Assembly (NCBI GenBank): GCA_002315475.1
Contig: DCGI01000083.1
Span: forward strand, 1 to 26,382
Source of the DNA: Christensenella sp. UBA1782
GTDB lineage: Bacteria > Bacillota > Clostridia > Christensenellales > DTU072
Reading direction: 5' to 3'
DNA length: 26,382 nucleotides
The translations under genes were made by a program, and so were the position numbers. The notes under the pieces are model-generated. The model searched no databases, was not told the origin of the DNA, and saw only the letters and a program-made list of their open reading frames with translations. Within the stretch, counting starts at the first letter, position 1, and each line of letters starts with the position of its first letter. Below, in pieces: positions 14,868 through 22,471 of the stretch.

Positions 14868-14878
14868 CTATTGCATAA
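14856..14878. promoter_or_regulatory. Palindrome overlapping the argR promoter, candidate ArgR box
   Basis: TTATGCAA (14856-14863) and TTGCATAA (14871-14878) are a perfect 8-bp dyad with the A/T-rich centre ATAACTA. The right arm covers the -35 TTGCAT. ARG boxes are 18-bp A/T-rich palindromes, and ArgR genes are often self-regulated, so an autoregulatory operator is likely. The tlyA stop codon lies within the palindrome. Confidence 0.5.
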
Positions 14879-14899
14879 TTGCCTTTCTCGATGTATAAT
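14871..14899 (+). promoter_or_regulatory. SigA promoter of argR-recN
   Basis: TTGCAT (14871-14876), a 17-base spacer and TATAAT (14894-14899). The start would be near 14906, giving a leader of about 26 bases that includes GAGTGAGG before the argR ATG. Confidence 0.82.
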
Positions 14900-14931
14900 T
14901 TATTATATTTTTTTGAGTGAGGTATCCTTTC

Positions 14932-15375
14932 ATGAAACAAAACGCCAGACAAAACGCCATTATCGACATTATCACGCATCGAGAGGTCAGTACACAATCG
15001 GAACTGACGTTTTTATTGAAAGAGCAAGGATTTAACGCCACGCAAGCCACCGTTTCCCGAGATATTTGCGACTTGCATCTTATAAAAATTCAAGGAAGCG
15101 TTCGAAAATTTCGTTATGCGCAAAAAAAAGCCGACGAAAAAATAACGCATTTGGCAAAAATTTTCAAAGAAACCGTACTTTCCATCGTACCCGCACAAAA
15201 CCTTCTCGTCATCAAAACCTATCCGGGAAACGCCAATTCGGTAGCCGCACTCGTGGACGGCTTAGAACTTTCTCTCATACTCGGCACGATTTCGGGGGAC
15301 GATACCTTTTTAATTATCACCAAAGACGCAGAAGACGCTCATAAAGTGGAGAAAATTTTGAAGGAGTATTTATGA
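14932..15375 (+). CDS. argR: Arginine repressor ArgR/AhrC
   Basis: 147 residues. The N-terminal winged helix (about 3-60) carries the recognition block ATQATVSRDICDLHLIK. The C-terminal domain (about 80-147), which binds arginine and forms hexamers, carries TYPGNANSVAALVD and ILGTISGDDTFLII. It represses arginine synthesis and activates catabolism when arginine is bound. ATG 14932 was preferred to an in-frame GTG at 14917, which overlaps the GAGTGAGG ribosome binding site. ArgR before recN is the usual Firmicute order. The stop overlaps the recN start by four bases. Confidence 0.95.
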   Translation: MKQNARQNAIIDIITHREVSTQSELTFLLKEQGFNATQATVSRDICDLHLIKIQGSVRKFRYAQKKADEKITHLAKIFKETVLSIVPAQNLLVIKTYPGNANSVAALVDGLELSLILGTISGDDTFLIITKDAEDAHKVEKILKEYL

Positions 15376-17066
15376 TTTCCTATCTGAATATCAAAAATAT
15401 TGCAATTATCAGCGAATTGGAGTTATCTTTCGAACGGGGTTTGAACGTACTGAGCGGGGAAACCGGTGCGGGAAAATCCATTTTGATTGATTCGGTAAAT
15501 TTCGTTTTGGGGGACAGAGCCGACCGTTCCTTGATTCGTTACGGCGAAAACATGGCTCGAGTGGAAGCGTATTTTACCGAAATCAAGAATTTTTCCGAAG
15601 TAAAAAGCATCTTGGAAGAAGCGGGAATCGACTGCGAGGAAGACGGCGTCATCGTCACGAGAACGATGACGGCGGACAAAAGCGAATGTCGTATCAATCG
15701 AAAAATCGTACCCCTTTCTCTCTTAAAAAGCGTGGTTGCCTTGCTTGTAGACACCCACACGCAAAACGAAAACCAAACCCTCTTAAAGGTGGCGAACCAC
15801 TTAAAAATTATCGACAGATATGCCTCCGGTGTACAAGACCTTTTATCGAAATACCGAGAAACGCTTTACTCATTCCGCAAAATTTGTGACAAAATCAACG
15901 ATTTTTCCGACAAACAACAACGAGAAAGAGAAATCGACGTTTTGAATTATCAAATTGCCGAAATCGAAAAAACTTCGGTTCGGGAAGGGGAAGAAGAGGA
16001 GTTAAAAGCCAAACGTTCTCTTTTTTACAACAGTCAAAAAATCAGCGGGGCTTTGCAAACTTCTTACAATCAGATTTCCGGTTCGACGGGGTTCGGGGCG
16101 TTACCCGCCATAGAAACCGCCCGTTCGGAGATTTCTCGCATCCTGCAATACGACGCTTCGCTCGGTTCTATTTTAGAACGGCTGAATTCGTGCGATATTG
16201 AATTAAACGACATACAAGAAACCCTTTACGAGAAATTATCGGATACGGGGGAAAACCTCGATATAGACCAAATCGAAAAACGTTTGGAAGAAATACGCAT
16301 GATTTCCAAAAAATACGGAAAAACCGCCGCAGATATTCAGACCTTTTACCAAAAAGCTTCCGAACGATTGGAATCCCTTTTACACGCCGAAGTCGAATTG
16401 GAAAAGCTATACGCCGAAAAGGAAAAAACAGAAAAATCCTTGCGGAAAGCAGCCGATGCCCTCCACGCCGTACGAGCGGACGCTTCACGCACGTTTTGCG
16501 ATAAAATCGGTAAAAATATCGTAGAATTGGGCATGAAAAATGCAAAATTCGAAGTGAAATTCGATAAAATCTCCGAAAAATGCGAGGACTATAACGAAAA
16601 CGGCTACGACGTCGTCGAATTCATGATGGCACCGAATCTCGGAGAACCGTTAAAACCCCTTGCCAAAATCGCCAGCGGCGGAGAAATGAGCCGTTTTATG
16701 TTGGCTTTGAAAAACGTCATTGCCGAAATCGACAACGTCGATACTTTGATTTTCGATGAAATCGATACGGGTATCAGCGGTGTTATCGCACAGGTCGTCG
16801 CCGAAAAAATGTACGATATTGCCGTTTCCAGACAGGTTATCGCCATTACGCATTTACCGCAACTCGGAAGTATGGCGGACGCCAATTACCTGATTGCCAA
16901 AAACGATATTGCGGGAAAAACCTTAACGAGCGTTCAACGCTTGGAAGGGGAGGCGGTCTATCGGGAACTCATGCGTTTGTCGGGTGCCATCGAAAACAGC
17001 GAAGTCGGCAGAAACAACGCCATTGAATTAAAGAACCGCGCCAATCTCTACAAAAAAGCAAAATAG
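15372..17066 (+). CDS. recN: DNA repair protein RecN
   Basis: 564-residue SMC-like ATPase that acts early at DNA double-strand breaks. Walker A is GETGAGKSILIDS (about residue 28-40). Two coiled-coil arms flank a middle region. The C-terminal ABC signature LASGGEMSRFMLA and Walker B TLIFDEIDTGISG are intact. The length is normal (about 560). AAGGAG lies 9 bases before the ATG within argR, and the genes are coupled. Unlike many bacteria it has no obvious LexA site directly upstream, being read from the argR promoter. Confidence 0.96.
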   Translation: MISYLNIKNIAIISELELSFERGLNVLSGETGAGKSILIDSVNFVLGDRADRSLIRYGENMARVEAYFTEIKNFSEVKSILEEAGIDCEEDGVIVTRTMTADKSECRINRKIVPLSLLKSVVALLVDTHTQNENQTLLKVANHLKIIDRYASGVQDLLSKYRETLYSFRKICDKINDFSDKQQREREIDVLNYQIAEIEKTSVREGEEEELKAKRSLFYNSQKISGALQTSYNQISGSTGFGALPAIETARSEISRILQYDASLGSILERLNSCDIELNDIQETLYEKLSDTGENLDIDQIEKRLEEIRMISKKYGKTAADIQTFYQKASERLESLLHAEVELEKLYAEKEKTEKSLRKAADALHAVRADASRTFCDKIGKNIVELGMKNAKFEVKFDKISEKCEDYNENGYDVVEFMMAPNLGEPLKPLAKIASGGEMSRFMLALKNVIAEIDNVDTLIFDEIDTGISGVIAQVVAEKMYDIAVSRQVIAITHLPQLGSMADANYLIAKNDIAGKTLTSVQRLEGEAVYRELMRLSGAIENSEVGRNNAIELKNRANLYKKAK

Positions 17067-17070
17067 AAAT

Positions 17071-17100
17071 TCATATTTTTTTGTTCCTTGCACAAAACTA
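17071..17100 (+). promoter_or_regulatory. Candidate SigF/SigG promoter of spoIVB
   Basis: TCATA (17071-17075), 18 bases, and AAAACTA (17094-17100). The fit to GHATR-N18-CATHMTA is moderate, with one mismatch in the -35 and two in the -10. Bacillus spoIVB is read by SigF and SigG, and the -10 with its following bases (ACTAAA) resembles that before dacF and gerW. Confidence 0.35.
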
Positions 17101-17123
17101 AACTGTAACAAGGAGCAAACTGC

Positions 17124-18119
17124 ATGAAAAAATTTCTTTACAAATCCCTACTTGTTTTTTCCGCACTTTTCTTAATCGGTGCGGTTTTTTTACCGAAAAA
17201 TCAACAAGCTTATGCGTTGGAAAGCGTCTATTTAGGCGGGATACCCATCGGCATTAAAGCGAAATCGGAAGATTTCGTGGTAACCGAACTCGTTGACGTC
17301 ATCACGAAAGAGGGTTCTTTTTCGCCCGCTCAAAAAGCAGGTATCCAAAAAGGGGATATTCTTTTATCGATAAACCGACAAAAAGTCGAAACCGTACAAG
17401 ACGTACAAAACATCGTCCGACACGCACAAACGTTGGAAATCGAGATAAACCGTCGAGGCGACAAACTGACTTTTTGGGTAACGCCTGCCTTAGACGCCGT
17501 AAAGAACGAATACAAAATCGGACTTTTTTTGCGAAACGACATAGGCGGCATCGGTACGTTGACCTATATCACCAAAGACGGAAAATTCGGAGCGCTCGGG
17601 CATAAAATAGGGGATTCTTTCGGGTACAGTACCCTTTATCAAAACGGAGAAATCTACGATTGTTTTATATACGGCTATAAAAAAGCCGAAAACAAGAAGG
17701 CGGGAGAACTCTGCGGAAGGATAGGGAGTAACCGACTCGGAACCTTTTATTCCAACCAAGAAACGGGCATAAACGGGTATTTTACCGAAAAATCGGATTT
17801 TACCGAAGTCCCTCTCGGGAGGAGAGAAGACGTCCGGTCGGGAAAAGCACAGATTTATACCACCATCGACGGAAACAGTCCGAAACTCTACGAAATCGAA
17901 ATTCTGAAAACCGCCAAACAGGAGCAAGACCAACCCAAAGGCATGTTGATACGCGTCACCGATGCGGCGTTACTGCGTACGACGGGCGGTATCCTGCAAG
18001 GCATGAGCGGTTCTCCCGTTTTGCAGGACGGAAAATTGATAGGTGCCGTTACGCACGTCCTCACCGACAACTCCTCGCTCGGATACGGTGTCTATATCGA
18101 TTGGATGATAAATAAGTAA
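17124..18119 (+). CDS. spoIVB: Stage IV sporulation serine protease SpoIVB
   Basis: 331 residues. A signal or anchor segment (about 7-24) is followed by a PDZ domain (about 50-120: FSPAQKAGIQKGDILLSIN) and an S55 peptidase domain. From my memory of the Bacillus triad the catalytic residues correspond to H160 (in GALGH), D280 (in RVTD) and S295 (in GMSGSP). Secreted from the forespore, SpoIVB cleaves SpoIVFA and so triggers SigK activation in the mother cell. It is about 95 residues shorter than the Bacillus protein, mainly at the N-terminus. AAGGAGC precedes the ATG. spo0A, which normally follows, is not here. Confidence 0.95.
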   Translation: MKKFLYKSLLVFSALFLIGAVFLPKNQQAYALESVYLGGIPIGIKAKSEDFVVTELVDVITKEGSFSPAQKAGIQKGDILLSINRQKVETVQDVQNIVRHAQTLEIEINRRGDKLTFWVTPALDAVKNEYKIGLFLRNDIGGIGTLTYITKDGKFGALGHKIGDSFGYSTLYQNGEIYDCFIYGYKKAENKKAGELCGRIGSNRLGTFYSNQETGINGYFTEKSDFTEVPLGRREDVRSGKAQIYTTIDGNSPKLYEIEILKTAKQEQDQPKGMLIRVTDAALLRTTGGILQGMSGSPVLQDGKLIGAVTHVLTDNSSLGYGVYIDWMINK

Positions 18120-18145
18120 TATTTTGTAGATTTTTGCCATAGAAT
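18117..18145 (+). promoter_or_regulatory. Candidate SigE (mother-cell) promoter
   Basis: TAATATT (18117-18123), 14 bases, and CATAGAAT (18138-18145). This fits the SigE consensus KMATATT-N14-CATACAnT with a single mismatch and the right spacing. Transcription would begin near 18152, on the ATG of the following membrane protein. An overlapping TACAAT (18145-18150) could be a SigA -10 but lacks a good -35. Confidence 0.5.
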
Positions 18146-18150
18146 ACAAT

Positions 18151-18771
18151 ATGTTTTCTAAGGCTAAACAAAACTTTTCTTATTATAAAAACGAACTTTT
18201 ATGTTCTTACCGAAAAAACAAGCAATTCTTTTTCCTTGCCTTCGTATGTATGGGAATCGGATTGCTTTTTTCGTTAAAAGGGATAAAAGAAAGTGTGGAA
18301 GAAGGCTCGTTTCTTTCCCTTGCCGCAGCGATAGAAACGGAAAATTTTTCGGTTTTTACCTTGATAGTTTCGGTCTTGTTGATTCCTCTTCTTTTTTCGG
18401 CTATTATCTATCTTTTGTCCTGCAATCGCTACTTACTTTTTTTATCGTATATCGGCATTATCGTACTATCCGAAAAATTCTTTCGCTATACGATTTGCTG
18501 TATACTTGCCGATTTATGGAAAGGGCTTATCAGTACTTTTCTCTACGCTCTGCCCGTTTTTCTGTGGATTATGGTCTGTTGCGTATTCTTTTTATGTAAA
18601 CTTTGGGAAAGTATTGCCTATCCTTGCCCCCAAAAATTCTTATATATCGTACCGTATCGCTGTTATTTTCGCTCTTTGAAAAAAGTCATCCTTCGGCATT
18701 TTTTGTGGATGTTTCTTCCCGTTTTTCTGTATTCCGTCCTTATCGTTATTTTGTTTTTTCTAATATTTTAG
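18151..18771 (+). CDS. Multi-pass membrane protein, possibly SpoIIM-like
   Basis: 206 residues with no motif that I can assign firmly. A basic N-terminus (1-25) precedes about five membrane segments (about 27-45, 66-89, 92-109, 127-150, 185-206). Length, topology and the lead-in KNKQFFFLAFVCMGIGLLFS recall SpoIIM, the mother-cell membrane protein of the engulfment machinery (about 214 residues), but the similarity is weak and judged by eye. The SigE-type promoter directly upstream supports a mother-cell sporulation role. It stands where spo0A would be expected after spoIVB. Cysteine and aromatic residues are frequent. There is no ribosome binding site, so the true start could be at a later methionine. 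Confidence 0.6.
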   Translation: MFSKAKQNFSYYKNELLCSYRKNKQFFFLAFVCMGIGLLFSLKGIKESVEEGSFLSLAAAIETENFSVFTLIVSVLLIPLLFSAIIYLLSCNRYLLFLSYIGIIVLSEKFFRYTICCILADLWKGLISTFLYALPVFLWIMVCCVFFLCKLWESIAYPCPQKFLYIVPYRCYFRSLKKVILRHFLWMFLPVFLYSVLIVILFFLIF

Positions 18772-18799
18772 TATAAAAAAATCGAAGAAAACCAAACTA
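18771..18799 (+). promoter_or_regulatory. Candidate SigF/SigG promoter of dacF-like gene
   Basis: GTATA (18771-18775), 17 bases, and CAAACTA (18793-18799). The fit to GHATR-N18-CATHMTA is close: the -35 is perfect and the -10 has one mismatch, with a spacer one base short. dacF of Bacillus is a SigF gene. The start would be near 18806, just before AAAGGAGA at the gene. Confidence 0.45.
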
Positions 18800-18818
18800 A
18801 AAGGCAAAGGAGACATCT

Positions 18819-19991
18819 ATGAAAAAAGTAAAAAAATATCTTTTTATTTGCGTTTTATCCGTCTTATGCGGCATGTTCTTCGTTCCGCAAAAAACGGAAG
18901 CTTATGCGATGGAAACAAAACCGTACCGCTCCGCCTACCTTATTGATTACGATACGGGGACGGTCTTGGAAAGCTATCGGGAAAACGATAAACATCCCAT
19001 TGCGAGCATGGTCAAAATCATGACGTTGTTACTGACTTTTCAAGAAATCGAAAAGGGAAATCTCTCCTACGACGAAACCGTCCGCATTTCCGAATACGCC
19101 GCCGGCATGGGCGGTTCGCAACTGTTCCTGTCCGTCAACGGGAATTATCCGGTAAACGACTTGATTCAAGGGGTTATCGTGTGCAGTGCCAACGATTGCG
19201 CCGTAGCCTTAGGGGAAAGAATCGCCGGAAGTAACGAGGCTTTTGTACGAAAAATGAACGAACGTGCAAAAGAAATCGGCATGGAGAATACGTTGTTTTG
19301 TAACGCAACGGGACTTCCTTGCGACAGAGAGCAGTATTCCACCGCCAAAGACGTAACCGTCATGATGCAAAAGCTTTTGCATTTTCCCCAGTACTACGAG
19401 TACACAAAGATTTGGATGAAGGATTATACCCATCCCGACGGCAGAGTGACGCAGATGGTAAACACGAACAAACTGATTCGTCAATCGCCCGACTGTGACG
19501 CGGGAAAAACCGGCTTTACGCAAGAAGCAATGTTTTGTTTGAGTGCCAGTGCCAAACAGGGAGAAACCCGTTTGGTGGGGACGGTTTTGGGTTCGCCCGA
19601 CGGCAAGACGAGATTCAACGCCATGAAGGAGCTTTTTCAAACGGCTTTCGCCCGATACGAAACCACCGTTTTGATTCGAAAAGGGGAGGAAATACCTTTC
19701 TCGGGAACCGTTAAAAACGCCAAAAATCTTCCGCAAAGCGTTTTTTCCGATGCCGACATAAAATTCTTTTGCGAAAAGGGCAAAAAGGGAGATTTCGTCA
19801 CGAAATTCGTACGAAACGACGAAATTTCCGCACCGATTTCGAAAGGAACTTCTTTAGGTAAAATCGTCGTGGAAGACGAAAACGGCAACAAAATCGGAGA
19901 AGCCGATTTACTTTGTTCCGAAGACATCGAAAAAATGAGCTTTTGGGATTCTCTCAAAAAGGTAATCGAACATTGGAAAATTTTTCGCTAA
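18819..19991 (+). CDS. dacF: D-alanyl-D-alanine carboxypeptidase (DacF-like)
   Basis: 390-residue S11 penicillin-binding protein that trims the terminal D-alanine from peptidoglycan stem peptides. A signal peptide (1 to about 30, ending TEAYA) is followed by the catalytic domain with S63-M-V-K66, S123-A-N125 and K230-T-G232. The C-terminal part (about 270-390) is the usual beta-rich PBP5-type domain plus a possible amphipathic end (WDSLKKVIEHWKIF). The SxxK box reads SMVK instead of the common STTK or SLTK. Its position after spoIVB and the candidate forespore promoter suggest the sporulation DacF role. A strong terminator follows. Confidence 0.9.
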   Translation: MKKVKKYLFICVLSVLCGMFFVPQKTEAYAMETKPYRSAYLIDYDTGTVLESYRENDKHPIASMVKIMTLLLTFQEIEKGNLSYDETVRISEYAAGMGGSQLFLSVNGNYPVNDLIQGVIVCSANDCAVALGERIAGSNEAFVRKMNERAKEIGMENTLFCNATGLPCDREQYSTAKDVTVMMQKLLHFPQYYEYTKIWMKDYTHPDGRVTQMVNTNKLIRQSPDCDAGKTGFTQEAMFCLSASAKQGETRLVGTVLGSPDGKTRFNAMKELFQTAFARYETTVLIRKGEEIPFSGTVKNAKNLPQSVFSDADIKFFCEKGKKGDFVTKFVRNDEISAPISKGTSLGKIVVEDENGNKIGEADLLCSEDIEKMSFWDSLKKVIEHWKIFR

Positions 19992-20025
19992 GGACAAGGG
20001 CGGCAGAACCGCCCCTCCTTTTTTG
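19991..20025 (+). terminator. Intrinsic terminator after dacF
   Basis: GGGCGG (19998-20003) and CCGCCC (20009-20014) around CAGAA, with an outer AGGA/TCCT extension across a small internal loop, and a run of T from 20019. It ends the recN-to-dacF block. Confidence 0.88.
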
Positions 20026-20058
20026 TTCGGAATTTGCCGAATTAGTCACCAAAATACC

Positions 20059-20088
20059 TTGACATTTTCGGCGAAATAATGTTATTAT
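20059..20088 (+). promoter_or_regulatory. SigA promoter of the M50 peptidase-scpAB operon
   Basis: TTGACA (20059-20064), 18 bases, and TATTAT (20083-20088). The predicted start is about 20094-20096 and the ATG is at 20098. There is no Shine-Dalgarno sequence, so the first gene would be translated from a leader of only a few bases. Confidence 0.8.
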
Positions 20089-20097
20089 CTTAAAAGT

Positions 20098-20799
20098 ATG
20101 ATTATATCGTTGTTGACAAGCGGATACTCCGTCCCCGTAATCGTGATGCTCGCCATTGCTTTACTAAGCAGTGCTACGTTATCCATGCTTGTCCACGAAA
20201 ACGCACATGGGTTTATTGCGTTAAAATGCGGAGATCCTACGGCAAAAGTACGGGGAAGACTCTCCATGAACCCCTTAAAGCATTTCGATCCGATCGGACT
20301 GGTTTTGATGCTTCTCGTCGGCTTCGGTTGGGCAAAACCGGTACCGATAAACCCCGACAATTTCAAAGACAGAAAAAAGGGGATTATCCTTGTATCTTTG
20401 GCGGGCGTCTGTTCCAATCTTCTTCTTTCGGGTTTGAATCTGTTTTTACTTTGGCTTCTTTACCCGTATCTGAATGCGATTTGCATGTTGGAAACCGCTT
20501 GGCGTTTGCTCGGTTTTCTGTTGATTTATTTCTTGGAATACATGGTAATTTTTAACGTCATGCTTGCGTTTTTTAACATTCTTCCCATTGCACCCTTAGA
20601 CGGTTTTCGCTTTGTGGACGCACTCCTTCCGCAAGGAAACAAGTATACCCTGTTTATGATGCGGTACGGCAACTATTGCTTAATCGGTTTTTTGGCGATT
20701 TGTTTTTTACTCGAAAGAGTGGGTTTGGAACAATTCAGCGTTTTTTATCAAATACAGCACCTCGCAATCGGTTTGGTTACGTTGGTTACGGGAGGGTAA
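20098..20799 (+). CDS. M50 family site-2-type membrane protease
   Basis: 233-residue membrane zinc peptidase. The first membrane helix carries H33-E-N-A-H37 (HExxH). The second metal site lies in FFNILPIAPLDG with N160 and D168. About five or six membrane segments fill the rest. This short form without PDZ or CBS domains is the type found before scpA in many Firmicutes (YwhC/YdjP-like). The substrate is unknown. Expression appears to start from a nearly leaderless transcript. scpA follows after one base, so all three are in one operon. Confidence 0.9.
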   Translation: MIISLLTSGYSVPVIVMLAIALLSSATLSMLVHENAHGFIALKCGDPTAKVRGRLSMNPLKHFDPIGLVLMLLVGFGWAKPVPINPDNFKDRKKGIILVSLAGVCSNLLLSGLNLFLLWLLYPYLNAICMLETAWRLLGFLLIYFLEYMVIFNVMLAFFNILPIAPLDGFRFVDALLPQGNKYTLFMMRYGNYCLIGFLAICFLLERVGLEQFSVFYQIQHLAIGLVTLVTGG

Positions 20800-20800
20800 T

Positions 20801-21619
20801 ATGGCAAATTATATCGACAGCACCGTAGATGACGTAAAATATCATATCGCCACGCAGGACTTTGACGGTCCTATCGACCTACTCGTCAAGATGGTGCGAG
20901 AATCGTCCATCGACATCATGCAGATTTTCGTAAGCGACATCACCACGCAGTACGTCAATTACGTCCGTACTCTCAAAGAATTGAATTACGAATACGTTTC
21001 TCACTTCATCGTCATGGCGTCCATTCTCATTGAAATCAAGACCTTTCACATGATGCCCATGCCCGAAGACGAAGACGATTCTTACCGAATCGAAACCGAG
21101 CAAATGGAAGAAGCGATTTTTTCCGAAGTGGAACAACGGTTGATTACTTCGGCACCCGAAAAACTCCACGATATGGAAGTAACCAACGTTTTTTATAACG
21201 ATCCCGTCTACGACAAAGAAGACTACAAACTGCTCGTAAAAGGATTGGACTTAAACAAGCTTTTGGCTGCATACCGTTTGATTTTGGAAAAAACCGAAAT
21301 TACCGATAAAATTCCTGCGGTAACCACCATCGAAAAAGAACGGTTTTCGGTAGCCGACAAAACCAAAGAATTGAAAAAGGAAATCCGAGAAAAGAAGCGG
21401 ATTAACTTTTTTTCGCTCTTTTCCCCAAACTATACGAAATCGGAGCTTTTGAACGTGTTTTTAGCCATTTTAATGGTAGTAAAAAGTCAAACCGCCTACG
21501 CCGAGCAAAACGATTTCAACGGGGATATAGAACTGATACATAACGACGCAAAGGACGATCCTACGCGCGATGAGGAAATAACAGAGGAATTTACAAATGA
21601 AGTTAAAGAATCTAATTGA
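20801..21619 (+). CDS. scpA: Segregation and condensation protein ScpA
   Basis: 272-residue kleisin that bridges the SMC dimer and recruits ScpB for chromosome compaction and segregation. The N-terminal FDGPIDLLVKMVRESSIDIMQI (residues about 20-40, conserved FdGPLdlLL..I) binds the SMC neck. The acidic C-terminal tail follows a winged-helix segment near 210-235. GGGAGGG before the ATG is the ribosome binding site. The 3' end overlaps scpB by 23 bases. Confidence 0.96.
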   Translation: MANYIDSTVDDVKYHIATQDFDGPIDLLVKMVRESSIDIMQIFVSDITTQYVNYVRTLKELNYEYVSHFIVMASILIEIKTFHMMPMPEDEDDSYRIETEQMEEAIFSEVEQRLITSAPEKLHDMEVTNVFYNDPVYDKEDYKLLVKGLDLNKLLAAYRLILEKTEITDKIPAVTTIEKERFSVADKTKELKKEIREKKRINFFSLFSPNYTKSELLNVFLAILMVVKSQTAYAEQNDFNGDIELIHNDAKDDPTRDEEITEEFTNEVKESN

Positions 21620-22310
21620 GGGAGTTATTTTCGGTGCCGCCAAAGGCATAACGTACAAACAAATCAAAGAAGCTTTCGGAGAGGACTACACCGAAAAAGA
21701 AATCAAAGCCGCCTTGACCGAAATCACCGAAGAGTATTCCGACGAAAAAGGGATCATTTTGATAGAGTACAACAATACCTATCAATTTCAGACCAACCCG
21801 AGATACAGCGATATTTTTGCGTCGATTTTGCGAGAAGTCAAAGAAAAGCAACTCAGTCAGACGGTTTTACAAACCCTCGCCATTATTGCTTATCGGCAAC
21901 CGATTACCCGTTCCGAAATCGACGATATCCGCAAAGTCAGCAGTGATTATGCCATCGGTATTTTAATGAAAGCCGAGCTTATCGAAATCACCGATCGGAA
22001 GGACACCCCCGGAAGACCGGCTTTATACGGCACAACCGACAATTTCCTGAAGCATTTTCAATTAAAATCTTTGAAAAGCCTACCCGATTACGAAGAATTG
22101 ATGAAAACCATTCAAGAAAGCGGAAAATTCAACAAAACCGGCAGTTCCATTTACGCCATCAAAGATAAGGCTCTGTACGAAGGCGATATGGAAGACTCTT
22201 ATTTCGAAACCGAAGAAGAAGCCGAAGAAAGTTTTGCTTTCATGAAAGGAGAGGACATGGTGGAGATAGAATCCGATCCCGTCACGACCGAACCGAACGA
22301 AGAACCGTAA
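21597..22310 (+). CDS. scpB: Segregation and condensation protein ScpB
   Basis: 237 residues. Two winged-helix domains bind ScpA and stabilise the SMC-kleisin ring. Family marks are EGVIFGAAKGI (usually LLFasGepl), LSQTVLQTLAIIAYRQPITRSEID and the block GRPALYGTT. The C-terminal 60 residues are acidic and low in complexity, longer than in Bacillus. AGAGGAA before ATG 21597 lies in scpA. An intrinsic terminator follows 40 bases after the stop. Confidence 0.96.
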   Translation: MKLKNLIEGVIFGAAKGITYKQIKEAFGEDYTEKEIKAALTEITEEYSDEKGIILIEYNNTYQFQTNPRYSDIFASILREVKEKQLSQTVLQTLAIIAYRQPITRSEIDDIRKVSSDYAIGILMKAELIEITDRKDTPGRPALYGTTDNFLKHFQLKSLKSLPDYEELMKTIQESGKFNKTGSSIYAIKDKALYEGDMEDSYFETEEEAEESFAFMKGEDMVEIESDPVTTEPNEEP

Positions 22311-22349
22311 TTATCCGAAAAAAACCTTTTTTCATAAAAAAATAAAAAG

Positions 22350-22382
22350 AAAGAATACTAACGATATGGTATTCTTTTTTTT
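22350..22382 (+). terminator. Intrinsic terminator after scpB
   Basis: AAAGAATAC (22350-22358) and GTATTCTTT (22369-22377) form a perfect 9-bp stem, followed by an uninterrupted run of eight T (22375-22382). The ATG in its loop (22366) is therefore unlikely to be a start codon. The T-run runs straight into the open frame of the next gene. Confidence 0.82.
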
Positions 22383-22471
22383 GTGCCTTTTTATCGGCTG
22401 TATTTTTCTTTATCCTGCCGTTTCGGATTCGTTTTTTATCGTTTTCCGCCGATTCTTTCAAAAATATCGGT

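Noticed and set aside
14917..14931. GTG at 14917 as the argR start
   Set aside because: It lies within the GAGTGAGG ribosome binding site of the ATG at 14932 and adds residues not usual in ArgR.
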